Assembly (NCBI RefSeq): GCF_014268495.2
Contig: NZ_CP077087.1
Location: 4,467,501 to 4,531,500 of the forward strand
Direction: 5' to 3'
DNA length: 64,000 bases
Source: Pseudomonas monsensis
GTDB lineage: Bacteria; Pseudomonadota; Gammaproteobacteria; Pseudomonadales; Pseudomonadaceae
Part shown: piece by piece, positions 57,488-64,000 of the stretch
How the letters are laid out: each line of letters starts with the position of its first letter
Numbering within the stretch: position 1 is the stretch's first letter
Notes under the pieces: model-generated
Told to the model about the DNA's origin: nothing
Seen by the model: the letters and a program-made list of their open reading frames with translations, nothing else
Database searches by the model: none
Program-made: the position numbers and the translations under genes

Positions 57488-59262
57488 ACGGCGATCGCGT
57501 GGCCGTCGTTGAACTGCAACGCGGCCAACCGCGCGTACAGCGGATTACTGACGATCAGCTCCTGATGGGTGCCGATTGCCACCAGTTTTCCCTGGTCCAT
57601 CACCGCGATCCGGTCAGCGTTTTTCACGGTAGCCAGACGATGCGCGATCACCAGCGTGGTGCGGTTGTGCATCAGGCTTGGCAGCGCTTCCTGAATCAGG
57701 TGTTCGCTTTGCGCATCGAGGGCGCTGGTAGCTTCGTCCAGCAGCAGGATCGGCGCATCGACCAGCAACGCCCGAGCGATCGCCAGACGCTGACGCTGGC
57801 CGCCAGAGAGGCCGAGGCCAGCGTCGCCCAGATGCGTCTGATAACCCTGCGGCATCTTTTCGATGAAATCATGGGCGTGGGCGATTTTCGCCGCTTCCTT
57901 GACCTGTTCCAGCGTCGCGCCCGGGCAACCGTAACGGATGTTGTCTTCGACGCTGCCGAAAAACAGCGCAGGCGATTGCGAGACCAGGGCGAAATTGCGG
58001 CGCAGGTCCAATGGGTCAAGGCTGGTCAGCGGCACGCCGTCGATCAGGATCCGCCCTTCAATCGGGTCGTAGAAGCGCAACAGCAAATCGTAAACCGTGG
58101 ACTTGCCGGCGCCGGACGGCCCGACTAGCGCCAAGGTCTCGCCAGCGCGAATAGTCAGATTCAAGCCATTGACGGCGTAGCTTTCCGGACGCGACGGGTA
58201 GGAAAAACGCACATCCTGCAATTGCAGTTCGCCCTTGACTCGTTCCGGCAAGGTCACCAGTCCAGTGGTCGGGGGCCGGATGATGTTCTGCGAACTCAAC
58301 AGTTCGGCGATGCGCTCGGCAGCACCCGCCGCACGTTGCAGTTCACCGATGACTTCGCTCAAGGTGCCGATCGCACTGCCGACGATCAGGCTGTAGAAGA
58401 CGAACGCCGCCAGTTCGCCACCGGTGATACGCCCGGCAATTACGTCCATGCCGCCCACCCACAACATCACCGCCACCGCGCCCAGCACCAGCACGATCAC
58501 CACGGTGATCATCCATGAACGCTGAAAGATGCGTTTACGCGCGGTGTCGAACGCGTCCTCGACGGTTGTCGCGAAACGCTGCTCATCCTGCACCTGATGG
58601 TTGTAGGCCTGTACGGTCTTGATCTGGCCGAGGGTTTCGGAAACGTAGCTGCCGATATCGGCGACGCGGTCCTGGCTCAGCCGCGAGAGATTGCGTACAC
58701 GCCGGCCGAAAATCAGGATCGGTGCGACCACGAACGGCAAGGCAATCACCACGATGCTGGTGAGCTTTGCATTGGTCACGAACAGCAACACGACGCCGCC
58801 GATAACCATCAGCAGGTTACGCAGGAACATCGACAGCGAGGAGCCGATCACCGACTGCAGCAGTGTGGTGTCGGCAGTCAGGCGTGACTGGATCTCCGAA
58901 CTGCGGTTGTTCTCATAAAAGCCGGGGTGCAGATAGACCAGGTGGTTGAACACTTCACGCCGGATATCCGCCACACAGCGCTCGCCAATCCACGACACCC
59001 AGTAAAACCGCGCGAACGTGCCGACTGCCAGGCCCAGTACCATCAACATGAAAATGCCGATGCTCTGGTTCAACTGGTGCGGCGACTGGGTCATGAAGCC
59101 CCGATCGACCAGCAATTTGATCCCCTGCCCCATCGACAACGTGACAGCGGCGGTGACGATCAACGCCAGCAGCGCACCGATGACCTGCCAACGGTAGGGG
59201 GCCAGGAATCGGCTGGTCAGGCGCAGGGCGCGACGGTGCCGGGAAGAAAGCTTCGGGGTCAT
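57484..59262 (-). CDS. MsbA-like ABC exporter (fused permease and ATPase)
   Basis: A 592-residue half-transporter. Six helices (residues about 25-320) are followed by the ATPase domain: Walker A G-P-S-G-A-G-K-S-T near 380-388, Q-loop V-S-Q-S, signature L-S-G-G-Q-R-Q-R, Walker B I-L-L-L-D-E-A-T-S and H-loop A-H-R. It resembles lipid A flippase MsbA and the general lipid/drug exporters of that class, but the true msbA normally adjoins lpxK, which is absent here, so the substrate is open. The stop lies within a REP-like palindrome. Confidence 0.88.
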   Translation of the reverse strand: MTPKLSSRHRRALRLTSRFLAPYRWQVIGALLALIVTAAVTLSMGQGIKLLVDRGFMTQSPHQLNQSIGIFMLMVLGLAVGTFARFYWVSWIGERCVADIRREVFNHLVYLHPGFYENNRSSEIQSRLTADTTLLQSVIGSSLSMFLRNLLMVIGGVVLLFVTNAKLTSIVVIALPFVVAPILIFGRRVRNLSRLSQDRVADIGSYVSETLGQIKTVQAYNHQVQDEQRFATTVEDAFDTARKRIFQRSWMITVVIVLVLGAVAVMLWVGGMDVIAGRITGGELAAFVFYSLIVGSAIGTLSEVIGELQRAAGAAERIAELLSSQNIIRPPTTGLVTLPERVKGELQLQDVRFSYPSRPESYAVNGLNLTIRAGETLALVGPSGAGKSTVYDLLLRFYDPIEGRILIDGVPLTSLDPLDLRRNFALVSQSPALFFGSVEDNIRYGCPGATLEQVKEAAKIAHAHDFIEKMPQGYQTHLGDAGLGLSGGQRQRLAIARALLVDAPILLLDEATSALDAQSEHLIQEALPSLMHNRTTLVIAHRLATVKNADRIAVMDQGKLVAIGTHQELIVSNPLYARLAALQFNDGHAIAV

Positions 59263-59519
59263 TCAGGTACACATCCGTGTTGATGAAAGGGGCTAGCCTA
59301 AACCTTCTATGGGGTGGAACTCTGTAAATCACAATGAGTCAGGTTAAATATGCCCCCAAAGACTAGGCCATAGTTGCTATCGGTCTAAAGTGCCGGTTGA
59401 GACGAGCGGTCATTTCTGTTTGAGTGGAGATGCCGCTTTTGACAGTCCCCAGGGAGTTGTCACAGCCTGGTCACGTGGCGGTTTTAATCTACGCGCACAA
59501 CCTGATGAGGAGACAGGCC

Positions 59520-59699
59520 ATGTCCTTGCAACACAGCAGCGATGACAAGATTCAAGTGATCCGCACCAAGCCCGGCCAACCTCTTGGTTGCTCCATCATT
59601 GACAAGGAGGGGCGTGAAGTACCGATCACTGAAGACATGATCCAGGACGCCTGCCGCGAACTGGAGAAGCGATTGGTCAAGCCTGCCGAACAAAAGTGA
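59520..59699 (+). CDS. Small conserved protein (PA1571-like)
   Basis: A 59-residue polar protein with S-D-D-K-I-Q-V-I-R-T-K-P-G-Q-P-L-G-C-S-I-I, then G-R-E-V-P-I-T-E-D-M-I-Q-D-A-C-R-E-L-E. I associate this pattern with the PA1571 family, known only from pseudomonads. Two conserved-looking cysteines (G-C-S, A-C-R) might bind a metal or pair. The start at 59520 has GAGGAGA nine bases before it. A terminator follows directly, so it is probably monocistronic. Function is unknown. Confidence 0.8.
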   Translation: MSLQHSSDDKIQVIRTKPGQPLGCSIIDKEGREVPITEDMIQDACRELEKRLVKPAEQK

Positions 59700-59716
59700 T
59701 ATAGCCAGCGTCTTCC

Positions 59717-59747
59717 GACCCGGCCCCTTTCTGGCCGGGTTTTTTCT
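59717..59747 (+). terminator. Intrinsic terminator after the small conserved gene
   Basis: ACCCGGCC and GGCCGGGT pair around a seven-base loop, followed by TTTTTCTG. Confidence 0.92.
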
Positions 59748-59776
59748 GCCCGCAAATTGCCAAGTGTGGTGCGACC

Positions 59777-59868
59777 ATCGCGGGCAGGGCCGCGCCCACA
59801 AGTCCAGTGGCTAGTTCAAGTCTTGAGTAACACAGAGAACCTGGGGGAGCTGGCTTGCCAGCGATAGA
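59777..59868. repeat. Diverged REP pair
   Basis: The left unit ATCGCGGGCAGGGCCGCGCC and the right unit GGGAGCTGGCTTGCCAGCGAT face each other. The arms are of different subtypes, so the pair looks decayed or mixed. It ends shortly before the pdxB stop. Confidence 0.75.
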
Positions 59869-59881
59869 GCCGATTTGATCG

Positions 59882-61024
59882 CTAGACAGCCACCGCCCCA
59901 AGCGCTGCCACAATCTGCTGCAACACTGGCGAATCCCCCTCGATCCGCACCTTCAGCCCCTCAATCTCGCGTCGCACCGGATACTGCTTGCGCAACACAT
60001 CAAAGGCCGCACGCTGCTCAGCGCCATTGCCTACAAGGCTGCGGCGGAAATCCGCATCATCCCGGCGCGGGTCGTACACGCCACGGCACAACATCGCCAG
60101 CGCCCAGGCCGGATCGCTGTCGGCGTGCAGGGTGACTTGCGACAGCCACGGCGCCGGCAGCAAGTCACTGAGCTGGATGCTCGCCGGTTGGCCAATGAAA
60201 TTGCAGTAGGCCTGATAGATCTGCGCCGTCCCGCGCTGTTTGCCATCAAGGCTGTAACCGGCAATGTGCGGCGTGGCCAGTACGCAGAGTTCGGCCAGCG
60301 CGACATCGACCTCGGGTTCGGCCTCCCAGACATCGAGCGCCGCTTGCAGGTCTTCACGCTCCAGCAGCACTTTACGCAACGCAGCGTTATCGACCACCGG
60401 ACCGCGCGCAGCATTGATCAGCCAGGCTCCGGGTTTAAGCTGATGCAATCGCGCCTGATCGAGCAGGTGCCAGGTCGCGCCGTCACCGCTGCGGGTCAAC
60501 GGGGTATGCAGACTGATCACGTCGCACTGCTCAAGGATCTGCTCCAGACTGACGTAATCGCCACCCTCGGCCGCCTGCCGTGGTGGATCGCAGACTTTCA
60601 CGTTCCAGCCCAGGCCTTTGAGCACTTTGATCAGCCGACCACCGACCTCGCCGGCACCGACCACGCCATAGGTGCGTTGCGTCAGATCGACGCCTTCGAT
60701 TTCGGCGAGCGTCATCAGAGTGCCGAGCACGTAATCGACCACCCCCCGAGCGTTGCAACCCGGCGCACTGGACCAGGTGATCCCCGCTTCGGCGAAATAA
60801 TCGAGGTCCAGGTGATCGGTGCCGATGGTGCACGTGCCCACAAAGCGCACCCGGCTGCCTTCCAGCAACGCCCGGTTGACCTGGGTCACCGAGCGCACCA
60901 GCAGCACGTCGGCCTGCTCGACCGTCGCACGGTCGATGGAACGGCCTGGCACCCGGCGGATCTCGCCGAAACCGGCAAAAAAGGCATCGAGCAGCGGGAT
61001 ATTTTCGTCGGCAACAATCAGCAT
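59882..61024 (-). CDS. pdxB: Erythronate-4-phosphate dehydrogenase PdxB
   Basis: A 380-residue D-2-hydroxyacid dehydrogenase that oxidises 4-phosphoerythronate in pyridoxal-phosphate synthesis. It starts M-L-I-V-A-D-E-N-I-P (residues 1-10). The NAD fold is G-V-V-G-A-G-E-V-G-G-R near 120-130, followed by N-A-A-R-G-P-V-V-D and C-terminal H-I-A-G-Y-S-L-D. The extra C-terminal dimerisation domain (about 290-380) marks PdxB rather than SerA or other relatives. Length matches the family. It is monocistronic by context. Confidence 0.97.
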   Translation of the reverse strand: MLIVADENIPLLDAFFAGFGEIRRVPGRSIDRATVEQADVLLVRSVTQVNRALLEGSRVRFVGTCTIGTDHLDLDYFAEAGITWSSAPGCNARGVVDYVLGTLMTLAEIEGVDLTQRTYGVVGAGEVGGRLIKVLKGLGWNVKVCDPPRQAAEGGDYVSLEQILEQCDVISLHTPLTRSGDGATWHLLDQARLHQLKPGAWLINAARGPVVDNAALRKVLLEREDLQAALDVWEAEPEVDVALAELCVLATPHIAGYSLDGKQRGTAQIYQAYCNFIGQPASIQLSDLLPAPWLSQVTLHADSDPAWALAMLCRGVYDPRRDDADFRRSLVGNGAEQRAAFDVLRKQYPVRREIEGLKVRIEGDSPVLQQIVAALGAVAV

Positions 61025-61332
61025 GGCGGGCTCCTTTGGCGGATCGGCAGTTTAGGTGCAGATCCACCGTTGGGCCAGTGCAGACTGCATCGTGGCGAGG
61101 GCGCTTGCTCGCGCCAGACTGTGCAGCGGACGGAAAGTCTGCCCTCGGGTTTTCCCTGAGCTACCGCACTGGATAGTCCCGGGGACGCTTCGTCCCCAGC
61201 GGGAGCAAGCGCCCTCGCCATAGTTGACGGGTCTGTTGATTACAAATCCGCAACAGAGGATTTTTCCTGACCAAGGTGTCAGCGGCGTAGAATGCGGCGC
61301 CTTGCGCATCAACACCTTTGGACGCTTCGCCT
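61025..61332. other. Divergent intergenic region pdxB/MATE gene
   Basis: This 308-base gap contains a REP-like inverted pair (61092-61219). The leader of the MATE gene contains the inverted repeat AAGGTGT (from about 61274) and ACACCTT (to about 61319), which encloses the probable -10 TAGAAT and abuts the start codon. No ORF was found. Confidence 0.6.
61092..61219. repeat. REP-like inverted pair (GGCGAGGGCGCTTGCTC)
   Basis: A perfect 17-base inverted repeat, GGCGAGGGCGCTTGCTC at 61094-61110 and its complement at 61201-61217, lies between pdxB and the MATE gene. The stem differs from the other classes but keeps the GCTTGCTC core. Confidence 0.88.
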
Positions 61333-62742
61333 GTGAATTCCGTAACTGACCAACCTGTCGCTGTCTCCCTCACCCGCCCCGCGCGTATCCGCCTGGAGTT
61401 CAAGACCCTGCTCGCCCTGGCGCTGCCGATCATCATCGCGCAGCTGGCGACCACGGCCATGGGCTTCGTCGATGCAGTCATGGCCGGCCGCGTCGGACCA
61501 CGGGATCTGGCGGCGGTGGCACTGGGCAACTCGATCTGGGTCCCGGTGTTTCTGCTGATGACTGGCACCCTGCTGGCCACCACCCCCAAGGTTGCCCAAC
61601 GGTTCGGCGCCGGCACCCACAGCGAAATCGGCCCGATCGTCCGTCAGGCATTGTGGCTGGCGCTGGTGGTCGGCCTGATCGCGACGTCGATGCTGGTCGC
61701 CGCCGAGCCGGTGTTGCACCTGATGAAGGTCGATCCGGAATTGATCGGCCCGTGCATGCAGTACCTGCACGGTATCGCCAGCGGTCTGCCAGCGGTTGCG
61801 ATCTATCACGTGCTGCGCTGCACCAGTGACGGCATCGGCCGCACCCGTCCGGCGATGGTGCTGGGCCTATGCGGTCTGGCACTGAACATTCCGCTGAACT
61901 ACATCTTCATCTATGGCCACTTCGGCGTGCCGGCCATGGGCGGCGTCGGCTGCGGTTGGGCCACGGCAATCGTGATGTGGGTCATGGCGCTGGGTCTGGC
62001 CGGTTACGAGCGCTGGGCCCCAGCCTATCGTTCGAGCGAGATCTTCAGCCGCTTCGACTGGCCACAATGGGCAGTGATCAAGCGTCTGCTGGCGGTCGGT
62101 CTGCCGATCGGCATCGCGGTGTTTGCCGAGTCGAGCATCTTCGCAGTGATCGCGCTGTTGATCGGAAGCCTCGGCGCCACTGTGGTGGCCGGGCATCAGA
62201 TTGCGCTGAACGTCAGCTCGCTGGTGTTCATGATTCCGTATTCCCTCGGCATGGCGGTGACCGTCCGCGTCGGCCAGGCACTCGGTCGTGAAGAGCCCCG
62301 GGAAGCACGTTTCGCCGCCGGCGTCGGCATGGGCACCGCGCTGGCGTACGCCTGTCTGTCGGCGAGCATGATGCTGTTGTTGCGCGAGCCGATTGCGGCG
62401 ATCTACACCGCGGATCCGACCGTGATTCATATCGCGGCGATGCTGATCGTGTACTCGGCGCTGTTCCAGTTTTCCGACGCGATTCAGGTCACTGCCGCCG
62501 GCGCCCTGCGCGGTTATCAGGACACGCGGGTGACGATGATCCTGACCTTGTTCGCCTACTGGGGTATCGGTTTGCCGGTGGGTTACGCCCTCGGTTTGAC
62601 CGACTGGCTCGGCGCGCCACGGGGCCCGAGTGGTTTGTGGCAAGGTTTGATCGTCGGTTTGAGCTGTGCGGCACTGATGTTGTCGATCCGTCTGACCCGC
62701 AGTGCGCGCAAGCGTATCCGGATCAGTCGTTCGCTGGGCTGA
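61333..62742 (+). CDS. MATE family multidrug efflux pump (PmpM/NorM-like)
   Basis: A 469-residue twelve-helix cation-coupled pump. Landmarks are L-A-L-A-L-P-I-I-I-A-Q-L-A near residues 28-40, F-V-D-A-V-M-A-G near 46-53 and G-N-S-I-W-V-P. The closest known type is PmpM of P. aeruginosa, an H+-driven exporter of fluoroquinolones and quaternary ammonium compounds, so that is the likely role. The GTG at 61333 (M-N-S-V-T-D) was preferred over a TTG five codons earlier. It is divergent from pdxB and followed by a REP hairpin. Confidence 0.9.
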   Translation: MNSVTDQPVAVSLTRPARIRLEFKTLLALALPIIIAQLATTAMGFVDAVMAGRVGPRDLAAVALGNSIWVPVFLLMTGTLLATTPKVAQRFGAGTHSEIGPIVRQALWLALVVGLIATSMLVAAEPVLHLMKVDPELIGPCMQYLHGIASGLPAVAIYHVLRCTSDGIGRTRPAMVLGLCGLALNIPLNYIFIYGHFGVPAMGGVGCGWATAIVMWVMALGLAGYERWAPAYRSSEIFSRFDWPQWAVIKRLLAVGLPIGIAVFAESSIFAVIALLIGSLGATVVAGHQIALNVSSLVFMIPYSLGMAVTVRVGQALGREEPREARFAAGVGMGTALAYACLSASMMLLLREPIAAIYTADPTVIHIAAMLIVYSALFQFSDAIQVTAAGALRGYQDTRVTMILTLFAYWGIGLPVGYALGLTDWLGAPRGPSGLWQGLIVGLSCAALMLSIRLTRSARKRIRISRSLG

Positions 62743-62769
62743 GCCTTCTCTTTACACCGGAACAAAAAA

Positions 62770-62800
62770 TGTGGGAGCCAGCCTGCTGGCTCCCACAGTT
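62770..62800. repeat. Single REP hairpin after the MATE gene
   Basis: TGTGGGAGCCAGC and its inverted copy (GCTGGCTCCCACA) form a near-perfect 12-13-base hairpin between convergent genes, probably acting as a terminator or mRNA stabiliser. Only one unit is present. Confidence 0.85.
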
Positions 62801-62820
62801 GTTTGTGCGCTGCCTGGGTT

Positions 62821-63072
62821 TCAGGCGTGTTTCTTGCGGATCCAGTACAGATAGGTACCGGACTCTTCGTGCTGCTCGACCAGCTCGTGGTCGAGAAACA
62901 CGCAGAACTTGGGAATGTCGCGCTTGGTCGAGGGATCGGTGGCGATCACCTTGAGCAGGCCGCCGGGCACCAGATCGCGAATGTGCTGGTGCAGCATCAT
63001 CACCGGCTCCGGGCAATTGAGGCCGGTGGCGTCGAGGGTGCCGTCGACCGGGGTATCGATCATTTCACTCAT
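62821..63072 (-). CDS. tusA: Sulfur carrier protein TusA
   Basis: An 83-residue TusA-family protein. The family motif is G-L-N-C-P-E-P-V-M with the persulfide-carrying Cys20, followed by the conserved D-P-S-T-K-R-D-I-P-K-F-C near residues 46-57. It passes sulfur from IscS towards tRNA 2-thiouridine and other acceptors. It lies 194 bases from rlmM with a REP pair between, on the same strand. Confidence 0.95.
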   Translation of the reverse strand: MSEMIDTPVDGTLDATGLNCPEPVMMLHQHIRDLVPGGLLKVIATDPSTKRDIPKFCVFLDHELVEQHEESGTYLYWIRKKHA

Positions 63073-63120
63073 GATTCACTCCTGAAACTGGCCGGCATTG
63101 TCGCGCATTGCCGAGCGTGT

Positions 63121-63246
63121 GGCGAGGGAGCTTGCTCCCGCTCGGCGGCGTAGCCGTCGTAAAACCTTTTTGCCCGGTGCGCCGGAACTAACATGGATGC
63201 TGAATTCAGGGCCGCCTCGCAGCCCTGCGGGAGCAAGTCACTCGCC
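63121..63246. repeat. REP-like inverted pair
   Basis: GGCGAGGGAGCTTGCTCCCG at 63121 and CGGGAGCAAGTCACTCGCC at 63228 are inverted and about 88 bases apart, with one mismatched segment. They lie between rlmM and tusA. Confidence 0.82.
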
Positions 63247-63266
63247 ATAACGGCCAGTTACATATT

Positions 63267-64000
63267 TCAGCGGGATTTGGCTTTCTTGATGTCGTGACGG
63301 CGCAGGTGGCACGTCACTTCTTCGCGGTCGTGATACAGCTGCTTGCAGCCGATATCGACCTTGATCCCACGGGCCTTGAAACCATCGGCGATGCGCTCGA
63401 GCAAACGTTTCACTTCGGCATAACGCTGCTTCATCGGCAGCTTCAGGTTGACCACCGCCTCGCGGCAATGGCCCTCGCCAATCCATTCTTCGAGCATCGC
63501 CGCGTTACGTGCCGGCTTCTCGACAATGTCGCAGACCATCCAGTCCACCGGTTGCTTGGGCTTGAAGGTGAAACCATCGGCCATCAGGTGCTGAACCAGG
63601 CCAGTGTCCATCAGGCTTTCAGCCATCGGACCGTTATCAATGGCGGTCACCAGCATGCCGCGGTTGACCAGTTGCCAGGTCCAGCCGCCCGGCGCGGCGC
63701 CGAGATCCACACCGGTCATGTCACTGTGCAAGCGATCTTCCCACTGATCCCGCGGAATGAAGTGGTGCCAGGCCTCTTCCAGTTTCAACGTCGAACGGCT
63801 GGGCGCTTCTCGGGGAAACTTCAGGCGTGGAATACCCATTGGCCACATCGCCGAGTTACCCGCATCAGCCATGCCGAGGAACACTTCGCGGCCACTCTTG
63901 AAGGTCAGCAACAGACGCGGCTTGCTGGCGTCCTCCACCAGTTTGCCGGCAGCAGTCAATGCCTTGCGCAGCGGACCTTCGAATTTCTTGCAGAAGTTCG
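63267..64000 (-). CDS. rlmM: 23S rRNA 2'-O-ribose methyltransferase RlmM (partial)
   Basis: The C-terminal 244 residues of RlmM, which methylates C2498 of 23S rRNA; the N-terminus (about 110 residues) lies right of the window. The reading frame continues unbroken to the edge, giving N-F-C-K-K-F-E-G-P-L-R-K-A-L-T-A-A-G-K. The AdoMet site is V-D-L-G-A-A-P-G-G-W-T-W, the second active block is M-V-C-D-I-V-E-K-P, and the lysine-bearing N-L-K-L-P-M-K is the catalytic strand. The C-terminal tail ends K-K-A-K-S-R. A downstream start at 63959 would give only a fragment. Confidence 0.95.
   Translation of the reverse strand, partial: NFCKKFEGPLRKALTAAGKLVEDASKPRLLLTFKSGREVFLGMADAGNSAMWPMGIPRLKFPREAPSRSTLKLEEAWHHFIPRDQWEDRLHSDMTGVDLGAAPGGWTWQLVNRGMLVTAIDNGPMAESLMDTGLVQHLMADGFTFKPKQPVDWMVCDIVEKPARNAAMLEEWIGEGHCREAVVNLKLPMKQRYAEVKRLLERIADGFKARGIKVDIGCKQLYHDREEVTCHLRRHDIKKAKSR

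Noticed and set aside
1..64000. tRNA genes, CRISPR arrays, prophage or toxin-antitoxin modules
   Set aside because: No cloverleaf-like GGTTC regions with acceptor pairing, no regularly spaced repeats and no phage or toxin families were seen.

Overview
The window reads as chromosomal DNA of a Pseudomonas of the fluorescens/putida type. The evidence is high-GC codon use with GTG and TTG starts, many fluorescens-type REP palindromes, and gene blocks in the order I remember from P. aeruginosa PAO1 and P. putida: tal-rssC-rssB-PilZ-mlaA...queF-copI-copRS, then lolCDE-PilZ-GDPD-sthA...gap-mfd-csiV...MTIP-nagZ-psrA-lexA-sulA...topA...fadAB...usp-uup-slt. These order comparisons are from memory, not from a search. 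No tRNA, rRNA, CRISPR array, insertion sequence or prophage was seen.

Layout. (1) 1-8819, minus strand: part of an exopolysaccharide locus of the Wzx/Wzy type. In transcription order it encodes a tyrosine phosphatase, a Wzc-like co-polymerase/tyrosine kinase, a GT4 glycosyltransferase, a polysaccharide pyruvyl transferase, a flippase, a polymerase-like membrane protein, an acyltransferase-3 and an SGNH hydrolase cut by the window edge. A secreted clan GH-A glycoside hydrolase (9110-10060) is divergent from it. (2) 10269-17101: transaldolase, RssC/RssB, PilZ, MlaA, a HAD-fold protein that has lost its catalytic aspartates, DUF4404, QueF and a CopI-like cupredoxin. (3) 17257-28114: CopRS, LolCDE, a second PilZ protein, a phosphodiesterase, SthA, ApbE and an MFS carboxylate transporter. 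(4) 28301-34145: an extended GAPDH, Mfd and a CsiV-family protein. (5) 34157-40215: two convergent paralogous SWIM-SNF2 ATPases, apparently inserted between conserved neighbours. (6) 40231-51710: MTIP/MTAP, NagZ, PsrA, LexA-SulA, small proteins, TopA and FadBA. (7) 51711-64000: a leader region with a candidate small RNA, a small membrane protein, Usp, Uup, Slt, an MsbA-like exporter, a 59-residue conserved protein, PdxB, a MATE pump, TusA and the C-terminal part of RlmM.

How the parts connect. The exopolysaccharide genes form a tightly packed operon with start/stop overlaps. The hydrolase across the divergent promoter region probably trims or releases its product. PsrA has a good operator at its own promoter, and a near-match of the same spacing lies upstream of fadBA, so the fatty-acid regulator and its probable targets are both here. 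LexA and SulA form an SOS operon with two LexA boxes. The RssB phosphatase and the RssC STAS protein are a coupled pair beside tal.

Most notable observations: the inserted pair of SWIM-SNF2 ATPases; an intrinsic terminator on the plus strand at 52162-52190 with no annotated gene feeding it (candidate sRNA); a HAD pseudoenzyme; an intrinsic-terminator hairpin between lolD and lolE; a structured leader with a 37-codon ORF overlapping the nagZ start; and an MlaA homologue without a visible lipobox.
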